A stretch of DNA of 64,000 bases from positions 186,001 to 250,000 of the forward strand of contig NZ_JANQAH010000011.1 in assembly GCF_024707125.1 (NCBI RefSeq), written 5' to 3'. Of the stretch, positions 26,289 to 38,000 are shown piece by piece. Below the pieces are notes generated by a model, which saw only the letters and a program-made list of their open reading frames with translations, was not told the DNA's origin and did no database searches. Numbering within the stretch: position 1 is the first letter of the stretch; each line of letters starts with the position of its first letter. Source of the DNA: Devosia sp. GTDB taxonomy: Bacteria > Pseudomonadota > Alphaproteobacteria > Rhizobiales > Devosiaceae. The position numbers and the translations under genes were made by a program.

Positions 26289-27692
26289 ATGAAGAATTCT
26301 CTGCTTAAGGCGCTGCTACTATCGGGCGTAACTCTCCTGGCGCCGATCAGCGCCAACGCCATGAGCCTCCGCGATGCCGTTCAGGTTGCCCTTGAGAGCA
26401 ACCCGCAGATCGGTCAGGCCATTCAGAACCATGATGCGACCGGTTTCGAGCTGCGCCAGGCCCAGGGCCTTTATGCGCCGCGGATCGACCTTGAAGCATC
26501 CACCGGCATCCAGATGCTGAGTTCGCCATCCCGCCGCGCTGCCGGTCTCGATGACGATGCTCTCTACCCCTCGCAGGTCGGCGTCGTTGCCTCGTTCGAC
26601 CTTTATGACGGCGGCTTCCGCGATGCCGAACTGCTGCGCCAGTCGGCGCGCGTCGACAGCGCTTCCTATCGCGTTCTTGAGCGCAGCGAATTTGTCGCGC
26701 TGCAGATCGTCCGCGTTTACTACCAGATCATCCTGCAGCAGCAGATCGTCGACCTCAGCCGCCAGAACGTGACCTTCCACGAAGGCATCGTCGGCGACGT
26801 GGCCTCGGCCATTGAAAGCGGCCAGTTGACGGAGGCGGATCGCTTCCAGTCGATCGAACGTCTCGCGGCTGCACGCGCTCGCCTGACCGAAGCCGGCGTC
26901 GAGCTGGCGGCCGCCCAGATCGAATTCAAGTCCTTTGTCGGGCTGATGCCGGGCGCGGTAAACTCGCCTGCCCGCGCCAAGGGCTCCATTCCGAACTCGC
27001 TCGAAATCGCGATCGCCAAGGGTATCCTGAACAATCCGCGGACCATGACGGCCGCTGCCGATATCGACGCCGCCTCGGCGCTGGTCGACCAGGCTGAAGC
27101 CGGCCTGCGCCCCAAGCTGCTGCTCGAAGGCCGCGCCAGCACCGGCTACGACATTTCCGGTACGGACGAATTCACCAGCGATGCAAGCCTAAAGCTGTCG
27201 ATGCGCTGGAACATCTATGACGGCGGCATCAAGGCCGCTGCCGTCCAGGAAGAAATTCGCCGCGAAAGCGAAGCCAAGCTCGTCTATGACCAGACGGTCC
27301 GCGAAGTCGAGCAGGCGATCCGTGAATCCTGGCTGCGCCTGCAGAGCCAGGGCGAGCTGGCCTCGGTCTATGACCAACAGCTCAATTCCTCGGCCGAACT
27401 CGTGACCTCCTATCGCGATCAGTTCAAGATCGGCGAACGCTCGCTGCTCGACGTGCTCGATGCGCAGAATACGCGCGTCAATGTGCAGATCCTGCGCGAA
27501 ACCGCGCGCTTCAGCGTGATGTTCGCGGAATATCGCGTGCTGGCCGCAAGCGGTAGCCTGCTGGGTTTCCTGGGCGTTCAGGCGCACCAGACCGCAGTGG
27601 CCGATTCACGCGCCGCGATCGATGCGAAATCCTGGGAAGATTCGGAGCCGCGCACGCTGTCTCCGTTAACCATTCCGACACTCGGAAACTAA
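26289..27692 (+). CDS. TolC-family outer-membrane channel of the type I secretion system
   Basis: A 467-residue outer-membrane efflux protein: signal peptide (residues 1-24, ending SANAMS), then two repeats of the coiled-coil/beta-barrel unit, with landmark stretches LRQSARVDSASYRV, VRVYYQIILQQQIVDLSRQN and, in the second half, SMRWNIYDGGIKAAAVQEEI and IGERSLLDVLDAQNTRVN (the LLDVLDAQN signature is typical of type I TolC/LapE proteins). It forms the exit duct for the exporter at 27801 and adaptor at 29942. A weak terminator after it suggests partial uncoupling from the exporter. Confidence 0.92.
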   Translation: MKNSLLKALLLSGVTLLAPISANAMSLRDAVQVALESNPQIGQAIQNHDATGFELRQAQGLYAPRIDLEASTGIQMLSSPSRRAAGLDDDALYPSQVGVVASFDLYDGGFRDAELLRQSARVDSASYRVLERSEFVALQIVRVYYQIILQQQIVDLSRQNVTFHEGIVGDVASAIESGQLTEADRFQSIERLAAARARLTEAGVELAAAQIEFKSFVGLMPGAVNSPARAKGSIPNSLEIAIAKGILNNPRTMTAAADIDAASALVDQAEAGLRPKLLLEGRASTGYDISGTDEFTSDASLKLSMRWNIYDGGIKAAAVQEEIRRESEAKLVYDQTVREVEQAIRESWLRLQSQGELASVYDQQLNSSAELVTSYRDQFKIGERSLLDVLDAQNTRVNVQILRETARFSVMFAEYRVLAASGSLLGFLGVQAHQTAVADSRAAIDAKSWEDSEPRTLSPLTIPTLGN

Positions 27693-27696
27693 GTTC

Positions 27697-27717
27697 GGCG
27701 CTATGTTTGCGCCTTTT
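27697..27717 (+). terminator. Weak intrinsic terminator after the TolC gene
   Basis: GGCGC (27697-27701) pairs with GCGCC (27709-27713), followed by TTTT, 4 nt beyond the TolC stop. The stem is short, so read-through into the exporter gene is likely. Confidence 0.4.
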
Positions 27718-27800
27718 GGACAAGTCCATGCGTTAGTATTGGACTGTCGTGGGCCTGTCCGGAAGTGCACCATGCTTAATATCAGAGCGGCAGGATAGCC

Positions 27801-29945
27801 ATGTCCGCCGTTACCCCTGCCGATATGCCAGGGAATGGGAGCCAGGATCCCGTTCTCGATTGCGTTCGCTTTCTTGCCCGCGCCTGGCGCAAGGCCGACT
27901 CGCCATCCACATTGACTGCGGGCCTGCCGCTCAAGGACGGGCTGATGGATGTCAGCCTAATCGAGGCGGCCTTTGCCCGCATTGGTGTGACGGTCCGCCC
28001 GGTCAACGAGGCCCTGTCCCGTTTCAAGGACTATGATTTTCCCGCCATCCTGCTGCCGGGTGATCGTCCGCCGCTGGTGATCCTGCGCAAGATCGGCTGG
28101 CGCATGTATCGGGTCTATGATCCCCTGGTCGGCGTCGAACAGAATGTCGACGCAAGGACGCTTGGCGCCCGGCGCGTTGCCAGTTTCCTCTGCCCCTTCC
28201 CCAATTTCGAGAATGTGCAGGACTATTCCGGCCACCGCTTTGCGCGCAGCGGCCACTGGTTCTGGTCGGTGGTGCGCGGGCACACGCTGAGCATCTGGTA
28301 CGTTCTGCTGGCCGCAGCCTTCATCAACGTTTTCGCGCTGGCCTTCCCGCTCTTCACGATGAATGTCTATGACCGGGTGTTGCCGAACTCGGCCCAGACC
28401 ACAATGTGGGTGTTGGCCATCGGTGTGGCGATGGTGTCCATATTCGACCTGCTGCTGAAGCTGGCGCGGGCCGGCGTGATCGAATTTGTCGGGCGCTCCA
28501 TCGACTTCCGGCTGTCCTCGGCCCTGTTCGATCGGGTGCTCAACACGCCCATGGCGAACCGTCCCGCTTCGACTGGCGCCTTTGTCAGCCGCATCGGACA
28601 ATATGAAGTGCTGCGCGAGTTCGTCGCTGCCAGCACACTGGTCATGTTCGTCGACGCCCTGTTCCTGGGCATTTTTGCCTATATCATCGCGCTTCTGGTC
28701 GGCTGGCTGGTAGTTTTCCCGCTCATTGCCGGGGTCATAGCCCTGGTCATGACGCTGGTCGTTGGCATCCTCTCGGGGCGGGCGGTGAAGTCGGCGCTGG
28801 CAGAGTCTTCCGCGCGTAACGCGGTTCTCGTCGAAGCGCTGACCAGCGCCCAGACGGTCAAAGCCTCTCGCGCCGAAGGGCAATTGCTGCGCCGCTGGGA
28901 GGCTGCCGTGCTCGCCTCATCGCACACGCAGGATCAGTTGCGCATGCTGCAATCGATCGCCACCAATTCGACCGCGGCGCTGTCCCAGCTCTCGCTGGTC
29001 GGCATCATCGTGGGCGGCTCCTATGCCTTCACGACCGGGGAAGTGACGACAGGCGCCATTATCGCCGCCATGATGCTGTCGAACCGGCTGATCGCCCCGA
29101 TCGGGCTGATTGCAGCAACGCTGCTGCGCGCCCGCACGGCGATGGAGGCTTACCAGACCGTCGACTCCATCATGAAGCTGCCCGACGAGCGGCCGAACCG
29201 GCAGAACCAGACCCAGCGCGTCGTGCAGACCGGGCGGATGTCGTTCAACAAGATCCGCTTCGCCTATCCCGGCAGCAAGGTCATGGTGCTCGATGGCGTC
29301 TCCTTCGCGGTCAAGCCGGGCGAAAAGGTCGGCATTATCGGCCGGATCGGCTCGGGCAAGACCACGATCGGCCGCCTGATGGTCAATTTCCACCGCGCCA
29401 GCGAAGGCGAGGTGTCGATCGATGGCATCGATATCGACCAATACCACCCCGACGATCTGCGCCGCGCCGTGGGCTTCGTGGTCCAGGACCCCGAACTCTT
29501 CAACGGCAGCGTGCGCGACAACATCTTGATGAGCGACCCGGGGGCCACCGAGGAACGGCTGCTCACCGCCGCAAGGCGTGCCGGGGTCGAAGATTTCGTC
29601 TCCCGTCATCCGCAGGGCTACGACATGCCGGTGGGCGAACGCGGCATGTTGCTCTCGGGCGGGCAACGCCAGGCGATCGCCCTGGCGCGCGCCATGCTCG
29701 TCGAGCCAAAAATCCTCTTCCTCGATGAACCATCCAGCTCCATGGACCTCGCCACCGAGCGCCAGCTGATCAAGCACCTCGAGACCAGCATGACGCCCGA
29801 CCAGACGGTGCTGATCGCCACGCATCGCTATAGCCTCTTGTCGCTCGTGTCGCGCCTGCTCGTCATCGACAACGGCCGGCTGATCGCCGACGGCCCCAAG
29901 GACGAGGTTCTCACCCAGCTTCGCAGCCGGGGAGAAGGCGCATGA
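27801..29945 (+). CDS. Type I secretion permease/ATPase, LapB-like
   Basis: A 714-residue ABC exporter for the giant adhesin. Residues 1-140 form a C39-like domain without the canonical catalytic Cys context (a degenerate, substrate-docking domain), residues about 155-430 hold six membrane segments, and residues about 470-714 form the ATPase with Walker A GRIGSGKTT, signature LSGGQRQAIALARA and Walker B ILFLDEPSSSMD. Length and layout match LapB/RtxB exporters. The stop overlaps the start of the adaptor gene (ATGA), so the two are coupled. Confidence 0.93.
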   Translation: MSAVTPADMPGNGSQDPVLDCVRFLARAWRKADSPSTLTAGLPLKDGLMDVSLIEAAFARIGVTVRPVNEALSRFKDYDFPAILLPGDRPPLVILRKIGWRMYRVYDPLVGVEQNVDARTLGARRVASFLCPFPNFENVQDYSGHRFARSGHWFWSVVRGHTLSIWYVLLAAAFINVFALAFPLFTMNVYDRVLPNSAQTTMWVLAIGVAMVSIFDLLLKLARAGVIEFVGRSIDFRLSSALFDRVLNTPMANRPASTGAFVSRIGQYEVLREFVAASTLVMFVDALFLGIFAYIIALLVGWLVVFPLIAGVIALVMTLVVGILSGRAVKSALAESSARNAVLVEALTSAQTVKASRAEGQLLRRWEAAVLASSHTQDQLRMLQSIATNSTAALSQLSLVGIIVGGSYAFTTGEVTTGAIIAAMMLSNRLIAPIGLIAATLLRARTAMEAYQTVDSIMKLPDERPNRQNQTQRVVQTGRMSFNKIRFAYPGSKVMVLDGVSFAVKPGEKVGIIGRIGSGKTTIGRLMVNFHRASEGEVSIDGIDIDQYHPDDLRRAVGFVVQDPELFNGSVRDNILMSDPGATEERLLTAARRAGVEDFVSRHPQGYDMPVGERGMLLSGGQRQAIALARAMLVEPKILFLDEPSSSMDLATERQLIKHLETSMTPDQTVLIATHRYSLLSLVSRLLVIDNGRLIADGPKDEVLTQLRSRGEGA

Positions 29946-31271
29946 ACTCGCTTGGGCCAGGAAACCAGAAGGCACGGGACTATTATCTGCCGGTTGAAAA
30001 GCCGCCGCGCTCCTGGACTTATGTCATCGTCATCGTGGCCGCCACGCTTTCTGCCTTCCTGCTCTGGGCCAATTGGGCGGAAGTCGACCAGATCAGCCGC
30101 GCAGAAGGCAAGGTCATTCCCTCGGGCAAGACCCAGATCATCCAAAGCGCCGAGCCGGGTGTCGTCAGCGACATTCTCGTTCGCTCGGGCGAGCAGGTAT
30201 CGGCCGGACAATTGCTGATCCGGCTGGACGACACCACGACCGCTTCGAGCGCCGGCGAAGTCGAGGCACGGGTGCTGGCGCTGCAGGCGCAGGCGGAACG
30301 GCTACGCGTTGAAAGCGAAAGCCTGCCGATCGATCTCTACCGCTGCCCGAACCTTGTGGCCTTGCAGGCGCCCGACGTCTGCGACGCGGAAATTGCCCTT
30401 TTGAAGTCGCGCCTCGAAAATCTGACCAGCACCACGGACGTGTTGGCGCAGCGCGTCGAACAGCGCCAGCGCGAGATCAATGAGCTCGCCGCCAACAAGA
30501 CCCGGCTGCAGAACAGCCTCGACATCACCCAGCAGCGTCTCGACCTGATCGCGCCGATGGCGGAACGGGGGCTCGCAGCGCAGACCGATCTCCTGACGCT
30601 GCAAGCGGAAGTTGCCGACATCACCGGCCAGATCGCAGCATCCGAGGAAAGCGCCGGACGCCTGAACGCAGCCCTGCGCGAGGCACAATTGCAGGTGGAG
30701 CAGGCCGACCGTCAGTTCCGCCGAGGAGGCCCTGTCCGAGCTGACGCAACGCCGTGCCGAACTGGCCAGCGCCGAACAGCAGCTGCGCGGCGCCACCGAT
30801 CGGGTGAGCCGCACCGAAATCCGCTCGCCTGTGGATGGCATCGTCAACAGCATCGACGTGACCACGATCGGCGCCGTGGTGCAGGCCGGCGCCAGGCTGC
30901 TCGATATCGTGCCCAAATCCGACTTTCTCCTCGTGGAAGCACGGTTGAAGCCAGCCGACGTCGCCTTCGTCATTCCGGGGCAATTGGCGCGCATAAAATT
31001 CTCCGCCTATGACTTTTCAATCTATGGCGGCATTGAGGGCGTGGTCGACAATGTCGGCGCCGACAGTATTGTCGACCAGAACACGCGCGAAACCTATTAT
31101 CTCGTCACCGTGCGCGCCGAAGAGACCGCGCTCGACTACAGGGGTCAGCAACTTCAAATTCTGCCGGGCATGGTGAGCACGGTCGATATTATCACCGGCC
31201 GCCACTCGATCCTCCAATACTTGCTGAAGCCAATCAACAAGGTGCAGCAGGAGGCGTTGATTGAACGATAA
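29942..31271 (+). pseudogene. HlyD/LapC-type membrane-fusion adaptor, frameshifted
   Basis: The periplasmic adaptor linking exporter and TolC: one N-terminal membrane segment (about residues 24-42), a lipoyl-like part (IPSGKTQIIQSAEPGVVSDI), a long coiled coil, and a C-terminal beta-barrel (RTEIRSPVDGIVNSI). The frame from 29942 leaves the family at 30721-30722, where one extra C follows RQF; homology resumes as EEALSELTQRRAEL in the next frame and runs to the stop at 31271. Removing one C gives a 442-residue, normal-length protein. With the flanking genes intact, a base-calling error is plausible. Confidence 0.85.
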
Positions 31272-31884
31272 TGTCGACGACCACGATGGAGAACCGGAAG
31301 CCACCGCCGAAGGCGCAGCAGATTGGGCGATCCCTGTTTTCCGCACCATCAACACGCCTTCAGGCCGGCATGCGCTGAGGCTGGAAGCCGCGTTCTGGGA
31401 TGGCCTTGCCCGTCTCGCCCAGCATGAAGGGCGCAAGACCACGGACCTGGTTCGCGATCTGGTCGTTTTGGACCGGGGCATTGGCGCGAACCTGTCGAGC
31501 ACCATTCGCAGCGCCGTGGTCAAGCGCCTGCTCGACCGCGACGCGGCCCTCGCACCGCTGACCGCGCCCCTGGCGCTCGTCAAGCTGATGCAATTGGCCC
31601 CCCTGCCCTCCTTCGCCCTCAACCGGGCGAAAACGCTGGTGCGCGTCAACGAGGAATTTGTGCGCTATCTGCGCAACGCCCTCTCCAAGACCGGACCGGT
31701 GGAAAAGGCGCAATTGAAGCTCGATCAGGCAGCTGAAACCCTCTTTGCGGAGATCGCGCCGGGAACGGCGGTCGAATGCGGAATTTCGATCCGGCTCGAC
31801 AATCACGAGCACCGCACCCAGGCCCGCATCGTCATCCCGCCGACCATTTCCCACCCCATTCTGGTGGGTTTCATCAGCCACTGA
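31261..31884 (+). CDS. Ribbon-helix-helix domain protein in the adhesin operon
   Basis: A 207-residue cytoplasmic protein. Residues 36-75 (HALRLEAAFWDGLARLAQHE and the following helix) resemble the ribbon-helix-helix domain found in small alphaproteobacterial proteins; the remaining 130 residues are helical and unrecognised. The TTG start has a strong AGGAGG at 31249-31254 with 6-nt spacing and overlaps the adaptor gene by 11 bp, so it is translated with the exporter. It lies directly before the adhesin and its twin palindromes, so a DNA-binding regulator of adhesin expression is a fair guess. RHH domains in such proteins do not always bind DNA. Confidence 0.7.
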   Translation: MNDNVDDHDGEPEATAEGAADWAIPVFRTINTPSGRHALRLEAAFWDGLARLAQHEGRKTTDLVRDLVVLDRGIGANLSSTIRSAVVKRLLDRDAALAPLTAPLALVKLMQLAPLPSFALNRAKTLVRVNEEFVRYLRNALSKTGPVEKAQLKLDQAAETLFAEIAPGTAVECGISIRLDNHEHRTQARIVIPPTISHPILVGFISH

Positions 31885-31903
31885 AGCTGTTGAGGCCGAA
31901 CAA

Positions 31904-31970
31904 CATATCCCGGTATGCTGGTGAAGTTAAGGTTAAGTAAATAACTTGTATTCTAGCATATCCGGATATG
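31904..31970. promoter_or_regulatory. Pair of palindromes upstream of the adhesin gene
   Basis: CATATCCCGGTATG (31904-31917) and CATATCCGGATATG (31957-31970) differ at two positions. The second is a perfect palindrome. Their starts are 53 bp apart, about five helical turns, so two bound dimers would lie on the same face of the DNA. They stand between the RHH gene and the adhesin start, in a locally AT-rich promoter region. Confidence 0.6.
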
Positions 31971-32058
31971 TATTCGACCATTGATACCAATTGAGGTCAA
32001 AAAAGCAAGGCTGTAGTGTCGCCCCAAAATAGCAGCAATTTCGCCGCGAGGGTGTATT

Positions 32059-35000
32059 ATGGTCGAGCGTATCGGGAACGAAGAAGGCATTGATTTTGGC
32101 ACCCGCGGAGAGGCTGCCGAACCCATTCTGGTAGCCCAGGCGAACACCGGGACAACAGGACAGCCGGCACCCACGACCGCGGAAACCCGCATCGTGGTCG
32201 AGCTCGAAGACGACGTCATCCTCCGCCTGCCGTCCACGGCAAGCGTCGACCAGCCCCGCACAAACGGCGCGGACCTCGAATTCGTGCAGGCGGACGGCAG
32301 TGTCATCGTCGTCCCCAACGGCGCCATTCAGGGCCTGACCATCTTCATCGGCGCCACCGAAATCCCGCCGCTGACCGTGGCCGCCTTGTTTGAAGCCAAC
32401 GGCATCGAAGCCGCAGCCGGCCCGGCCGGCGCAGGCGCAGGGGCGCGTGGTTCGGGCGGCAATTTCGAAGTGCCGGTCGGCGGCATCGGCGATGCGTTCG
32501 CGCTTGGTGATCTGCTTGATCCGACGGCCCTGGCTTTTGGCGCCAATCCGCTGGAAGAGCTTTATCCCAACAATACCCCGCCGCGCTTTGCGTTCAGCAA
32601 CTATGCCTTCCGCATTTCCGAAGAAGGCCTGGGCACAGGCCTGAAGGATAGCGGGCCGGCCGGCGGTGCGGACACGACGAACAACACGTTCTATTTCATC
32701 GATCTCCAGGTCACCGACGCCCCGGACGGCGACACGCTCACCTTCACGCTCGGCAGCCCTACCGCGGGCCTGACGTCGAATGGTCAGCCCATTGAATGGC
32801 AGGGTATCGATACCAACCACCTGATCGGCAAGGTCGGCGGCGCGACTGTTATCGACATCACCATCGGCGGCCAGACCGGCATCCTGATCGTGCAGTTGCT
32901 GAACCCCCTTGACCATCCGCTGGACAATGTCGAGGACGTGCTCAATCTCGGCCTGACCGTCACGGCTAATGATGGGCGCGGGGGCACGGCGACAGCCACG
33001 ATTTCCATCGGCATCGAGGATGATAGCCCGGAAATCGGCAAGCCGGAATCCAAAGGCGTCGACGAAGACGGACTCGATGATGGGGTGGGCGAGACCCCCC
33101 GATCCAACGGCGACAATGACGGCAACGCCAAGAGGGTCACGGGTTCCCTCGGAATCAAGTGGGGCGCCGACAACGGTGATCAGGCCGACACGACCAACGA
33201 GAATGGAAGCTTTACCCAGGATGGAACCGGACGTTCCGTCTACTTTTCGCAGGCTGATTTCGACGCCTTTGTCGAGACCTACAAGCACCTGACGTCTGGC
33301 AACCAGAAGTTGGTCTTTACCTGGAGCGGCAACACCATCACGGCCAGCGTCATGGTCGGCGAAAGCGAGTCGCAGCCGATCTTCCGGATTTCGCTCTCGG
33401 ACGACGATGTGGGCATTTACGAAGGCCGCTACGAATTTGAGCTTATGGGGCCACTCGACCATAAATCGACCGGCGGCGAGAGCGAAGAAGGGTCCAGCGA
33501 CGACCTACCGCAGAGCGGCGGCGAAGGCGAGACGGGCCACGAAAACGTTGAAGACGACATCGTCCTGAATTTCCAGTTCACTGCCAAGGATGCGGACGGC
33601 GACACCGTCGGCGGCGGCTTCTCGGTGACCGTCGATGACGACATGCCCGTCCTGATCGACCGCGAGCGCGACAACGAGCGCATTGTCGATGAAGACGACA
33701 TCCGGACCGAGCTTTCGCGGGGAACCAGCCCCAATGATGGCGCTGAAGAGGATGGCTCCTATACCGGCGACCCGGCGAGCAACAAGCCTGGGCCCGCCTT
33801 CATCTTCGGCAAGCTCGAGGGCCTGGTGGATTTCGGTGCCGATGGCCCTGGCGGTTATGCTATCCACGATGGTGCCCGTGCAGCCTTTGCCGCCTATGGA
33901 CTGAAATCGCACGGCGACGCCCTGTCCTATTCAGTGACGCCCGGCTCAACCTGGACAATTTTCACGGCCACTGCCGGCCAGGACAACCGCATTGTCTTCG
34001 AATTCCGCGTGAACGTGACGACGGGCGACTATGAGTTCCGCCTCTACGACCAGCTCGACCACGGCCTTCCGGAGGGCGGCTTCGATCCGAACTTCGACCT
34101 GCAGACTGGAGCTGCATCCGCGCTGGACTTTGGCGCGATCGTTCGCGCCTATGACGGTGACGGTGACTATGTCGATCTCGTTGACCAACTCCTGATCAAG
34201 GTTCGCGACGACGTTCCGGAACTCGCCAAGCATGGCCTCGCCTTCGGCGTCGTCGAAGAAGAACAGCTTGAGGGTGGCAATGAAGACACCGGCACCCTGT
34301 TCGACCTCGACCTGGACTACGATTCCGTTTTCCTCGGTCAGAACTACAACGTCATCAGCACAGTCGCGTCCGACAATGACGGAATGTCACTCAAGAACCT
34401 GATCGTTGGCGGCGCAGACAGTGACGGCAAGTTCTTGGCTCGTCCGAGCGTGGAAGGTACCGCTGTTCGCGATGCCGATGGCAGTATCGTCAAATCGGAT
34501 GAAGTCGAAGTTGTTATTTCGAGCGTCACCAAGAACACCGACGCAGGTGGCGCATTTACGTTGCTGACGGCGACCGCCGACGGTAGGCCCGTCTTCACGC
34601 TCAAGGTCTATGAGAATGGCGACTGGCGCTTCCAGCTTCTGGATCAGCTCGACCACAAGGCCGATAACAAAGAAGACATTCTGGCGCTCGATCTTGCCGC
34701 GTTCCTGAAATACACCGATTTCGACGGCGACAGTGTCGCTCTTGCTGGCGACAGCTTCCTTATCACCGTCATCGACGACACACCCGAGGCTTCGCTGAAG
34801 CCCACAAATGCGAAGCTAATCCTTGATGAAACCAAGGCCGGTTCGCCTCAGGACACCTCGGGTGACAGCAATGCCGACGACGAGAAGGATATCCAGAACC
34901 CCTTCCCCAGCTACGGCAATCTGATCGCCTATACTGCGGGCGGCTCGGGCACGCTCTTTACCGCAGCCCCCAGCGTTGGCGCCGATCAGAGCGGCAGCAC

Positions 35001-38000
35001 GGCTTATTCGCTGTCAATCAAGGGCAATAATGCATCCGGCGTCCGCGATTCCGCAACGGACAACGACATCCTCCTGTTCAAGGAAGGCAACGACATTGTC
35101 GGCCGCGTGGGCGGTTCGAGTGGAGATGTTGCCTTTGTCATCCGCGCCGATGCCACCACCGGCGAAGTGACGGTCTACCAGTTCCGCGCGGTGGAGCACG
35201 ACAATAATGGCGGGACCCAGGCGCACCATGACGAATCCACTTCGCCCGAATATCTGGACGCGAAGAAGATCTATCTGACCCAGACCGTCACAGACGAAGA
35301 CGGCGACGAAGACACGGCCTCGATTGATATCGGCAAGGTCATCGGCTTTGAAGACGACGGTCCGAAGATTGTCAGCCTCTCGCTCACCGGACGTAGCGTC
35401 AGCCATGACGAGACACCGGGGGTCAACAGCGAGGACTCCGACGATATCCATGGGGCCCTTGCCATCTTTGATTCCGTTCTCAACAAGGGCGTGGATCTCG
35501 ACGTCACTCAAAGTGGTGCCATTGGCTTTGCCAAGGAAACCAACTTGATTTCGTCTACCGTCAATTTTGGCGCGGACGGCAAGGCCACGTCGAATGACAC
35601 CGTCTTCTCGCTCGTGCTCACCGGCGGAGACGGCCAGGATTCCGGCCTCAGCACGTCCGAAGGTGCCGCCATCCTCCTCTATCTTCAGGGTGGCATCATC
35701 GTCGGCCGCATCGGCGGCGCGGATGGTGTAGCGGCCTTCGCCATCGCCATTGATGGCAGCAACGGCGACATTTCGCTGGTCCAGTATCTGTCGATTACGC
35801 ATCCGACCGGCGGCGACAGCCACGACGAGTCCACTGGCCTCAATCTGGCCGGCACCAATGCTATCGAAGTGCGCCTGACCGTTAAGGACGGCGACGGCGA
35901 TACCGACAGCACGACGGTAGACATCTCGGAGACGATCCGCTTCCAGGACGATGGCCCGTGTATTGAGGTCGAGCGCGCCAAGGACGGCTGGGGCCATGCG
36001 GAGCTCAAGCCAGTCCTTCTCGATGAGACGACCCCGAACGGCATTCCAGACGATAACACGGGTAATTCCGACTGGTCGCTGACCACCAGTCCAGCTCTGG
36101 CAGTTGCGATCGGTGAGGCTTCTACTGCCGTCTCCGGCAAGGGTTCGGTCGCCGGGCTTTTCGATATTGATGCAGACGGCGGCGCCGACGGCATCGACAG
36201 CGTCGAAAAGGCGTTCAGCTTCGATTTGCGGGATGCCGATGGCAAGATCGTCAAGACGAGTGACCAGGGTGTAGAGACAACGCTGAGGGTTACCGACGTT
36301 GAAGGTATCGCTGCTCTTGGCGGCCTAAATGATGCCCAGCGCACGATCTACCTCTACCGCATTGATGAAAACACCATTATTGGCAAAATCCGCGGCGCGA
36401 GCGCTACCGGTGACGAATACATCGCCCTCAAGATCGAACTGACCGGTACGGCGGAAAATCCGCAGTTCACCGTTACTCAGTATCTGCCGATCGCCCATCC
36501 CGACGGCACTTCGCACGATGAAGGCAGGTCGCTCTATTTCAAGGATGACAAAGCAAGCCTGTCGATCAAGCTGACCGCTACGGTTATCGACAAGGACGGC
36601 GATACCGACGAATCCTCGGCATCCGTCAAGATCATTGACGACTGCGACTCGATCATCACGATCGAAGACGATGGTCCGAAGATTATTGGCGTAACCTTCG
36701 CCTCGCTCGGACAAGAACTGATCCAGAATGGTGGTTTCGAAGACGGCCATGGTCTGCCTAACGGCACCTGGAACCTTTTCAACGCCATCACTGGCTGGAC
36801 CAAGGGCACAGCGGTGCCATTCGAAGTTCAGACGGGGGGCGCAGGCGGTGTGCCGTCGACTGACGGCGCCGTGGTCGAGCTGGATGGCGACACGGAACTA
36901 AACGGGCCGGCCAATGGCGTCATGCCGACGGCCGGCACCAATGCCAGTATCAAGCAGGAGGTCATCGGAACGGAAGCGGGCCAGTGGTACCAGCTAACCT
37001 TTGACTACGCGCCGCGCGGCGCGGTCGATACGGCCAGCCTCGAGGTCTATTTCGGTGGCGAAAAAGTCTTCCCGCCGGTCGGCCAGAGCTATGCAGCCAA
37101 CCAGTGGACGAAGATTACGCTTACGGTGCAGGCGCCGCACAACAATGCCGTTCTTGAATTCCGGGGCACGGGGACCCCGGACGAATACGGCGCCTTGATC
37201 GACAATGTCAGCGTGAAGGCCAAAAGCTTTGGCCTCGACGACGAGAGCCAGGACAATGGCATTGTGGGCGGGCCTGGCGACGATCCGTCCGGCAACGTTC
37301 TCGCGGGCAAGATCAATTTCGACGCCGGCACCGACCACCTGAGGGCTATCGTCTTTGACGACGACATCAAGGTCAAAGCCATCTGGGTCGACGACAACAC
37401 AGGCGTTGGACACAGCGTCAAGGTGGACGTGGACTGGATTCAGGATGGTCAGGGCGGCAGGCTTGTCGGCACGATGACGCGTGGCGGACATACCCGTGAC
37501 GTGTTCGAACTGTCAGTCAATGCCGACGGCACCTTTACCCTGACCATGAAGGCACCGCTGGACCACCCAGCCACAAATGACGGCAACAAGCACAACGGCA
37601 CCGAGACCGAGTGGGAAGACAATCTGCCGCTCTCGTTCGACTACAAGATCATCGACAATGACGGCGACACGGCCAACGGCACGCTAGAGGTTAGTGTCGA
37701 TGACGACACGCCGGACTTTGTCGGTGGCATCCAGGATGCGGCGGTCCAGAATCTTGGACAGGCAGTAACGCGTGCTCTCAACGTCGAATTCGGCGCCGAC
37801 GGCCAGTATGCCGAGAAGGGCCTCGTGATCTCCGACCATGACGACCTGCCCGGCGTTACCGAAAAGCTCACCAATGATGGGCGCACGCTGACGGGCTATG
37901 TGGGGACCACCAAGGTCTACGAGCTCAAGCTGAATGACGACGGAACTTATAGCTTCACCCAGCATGCCAATATTCCGGGTGAAGGCTCCGCGCTGGCTCA

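Noticed and set aside
31920-31945. TTAAGGTTAAG resembling a CtrA box before the adhesin
   Set aside because: The two TTAA elements are 2 nt apart rather than the 7 nt of the CtrA consensus.
31933-33462. A 509-codon open frame on the minus strand over the adhesin start
   Set aside because: It runs antisense to the adhesin retention module and across its promoter palindromes, with no domain or signal. It mirrors codon bias of the real gene.
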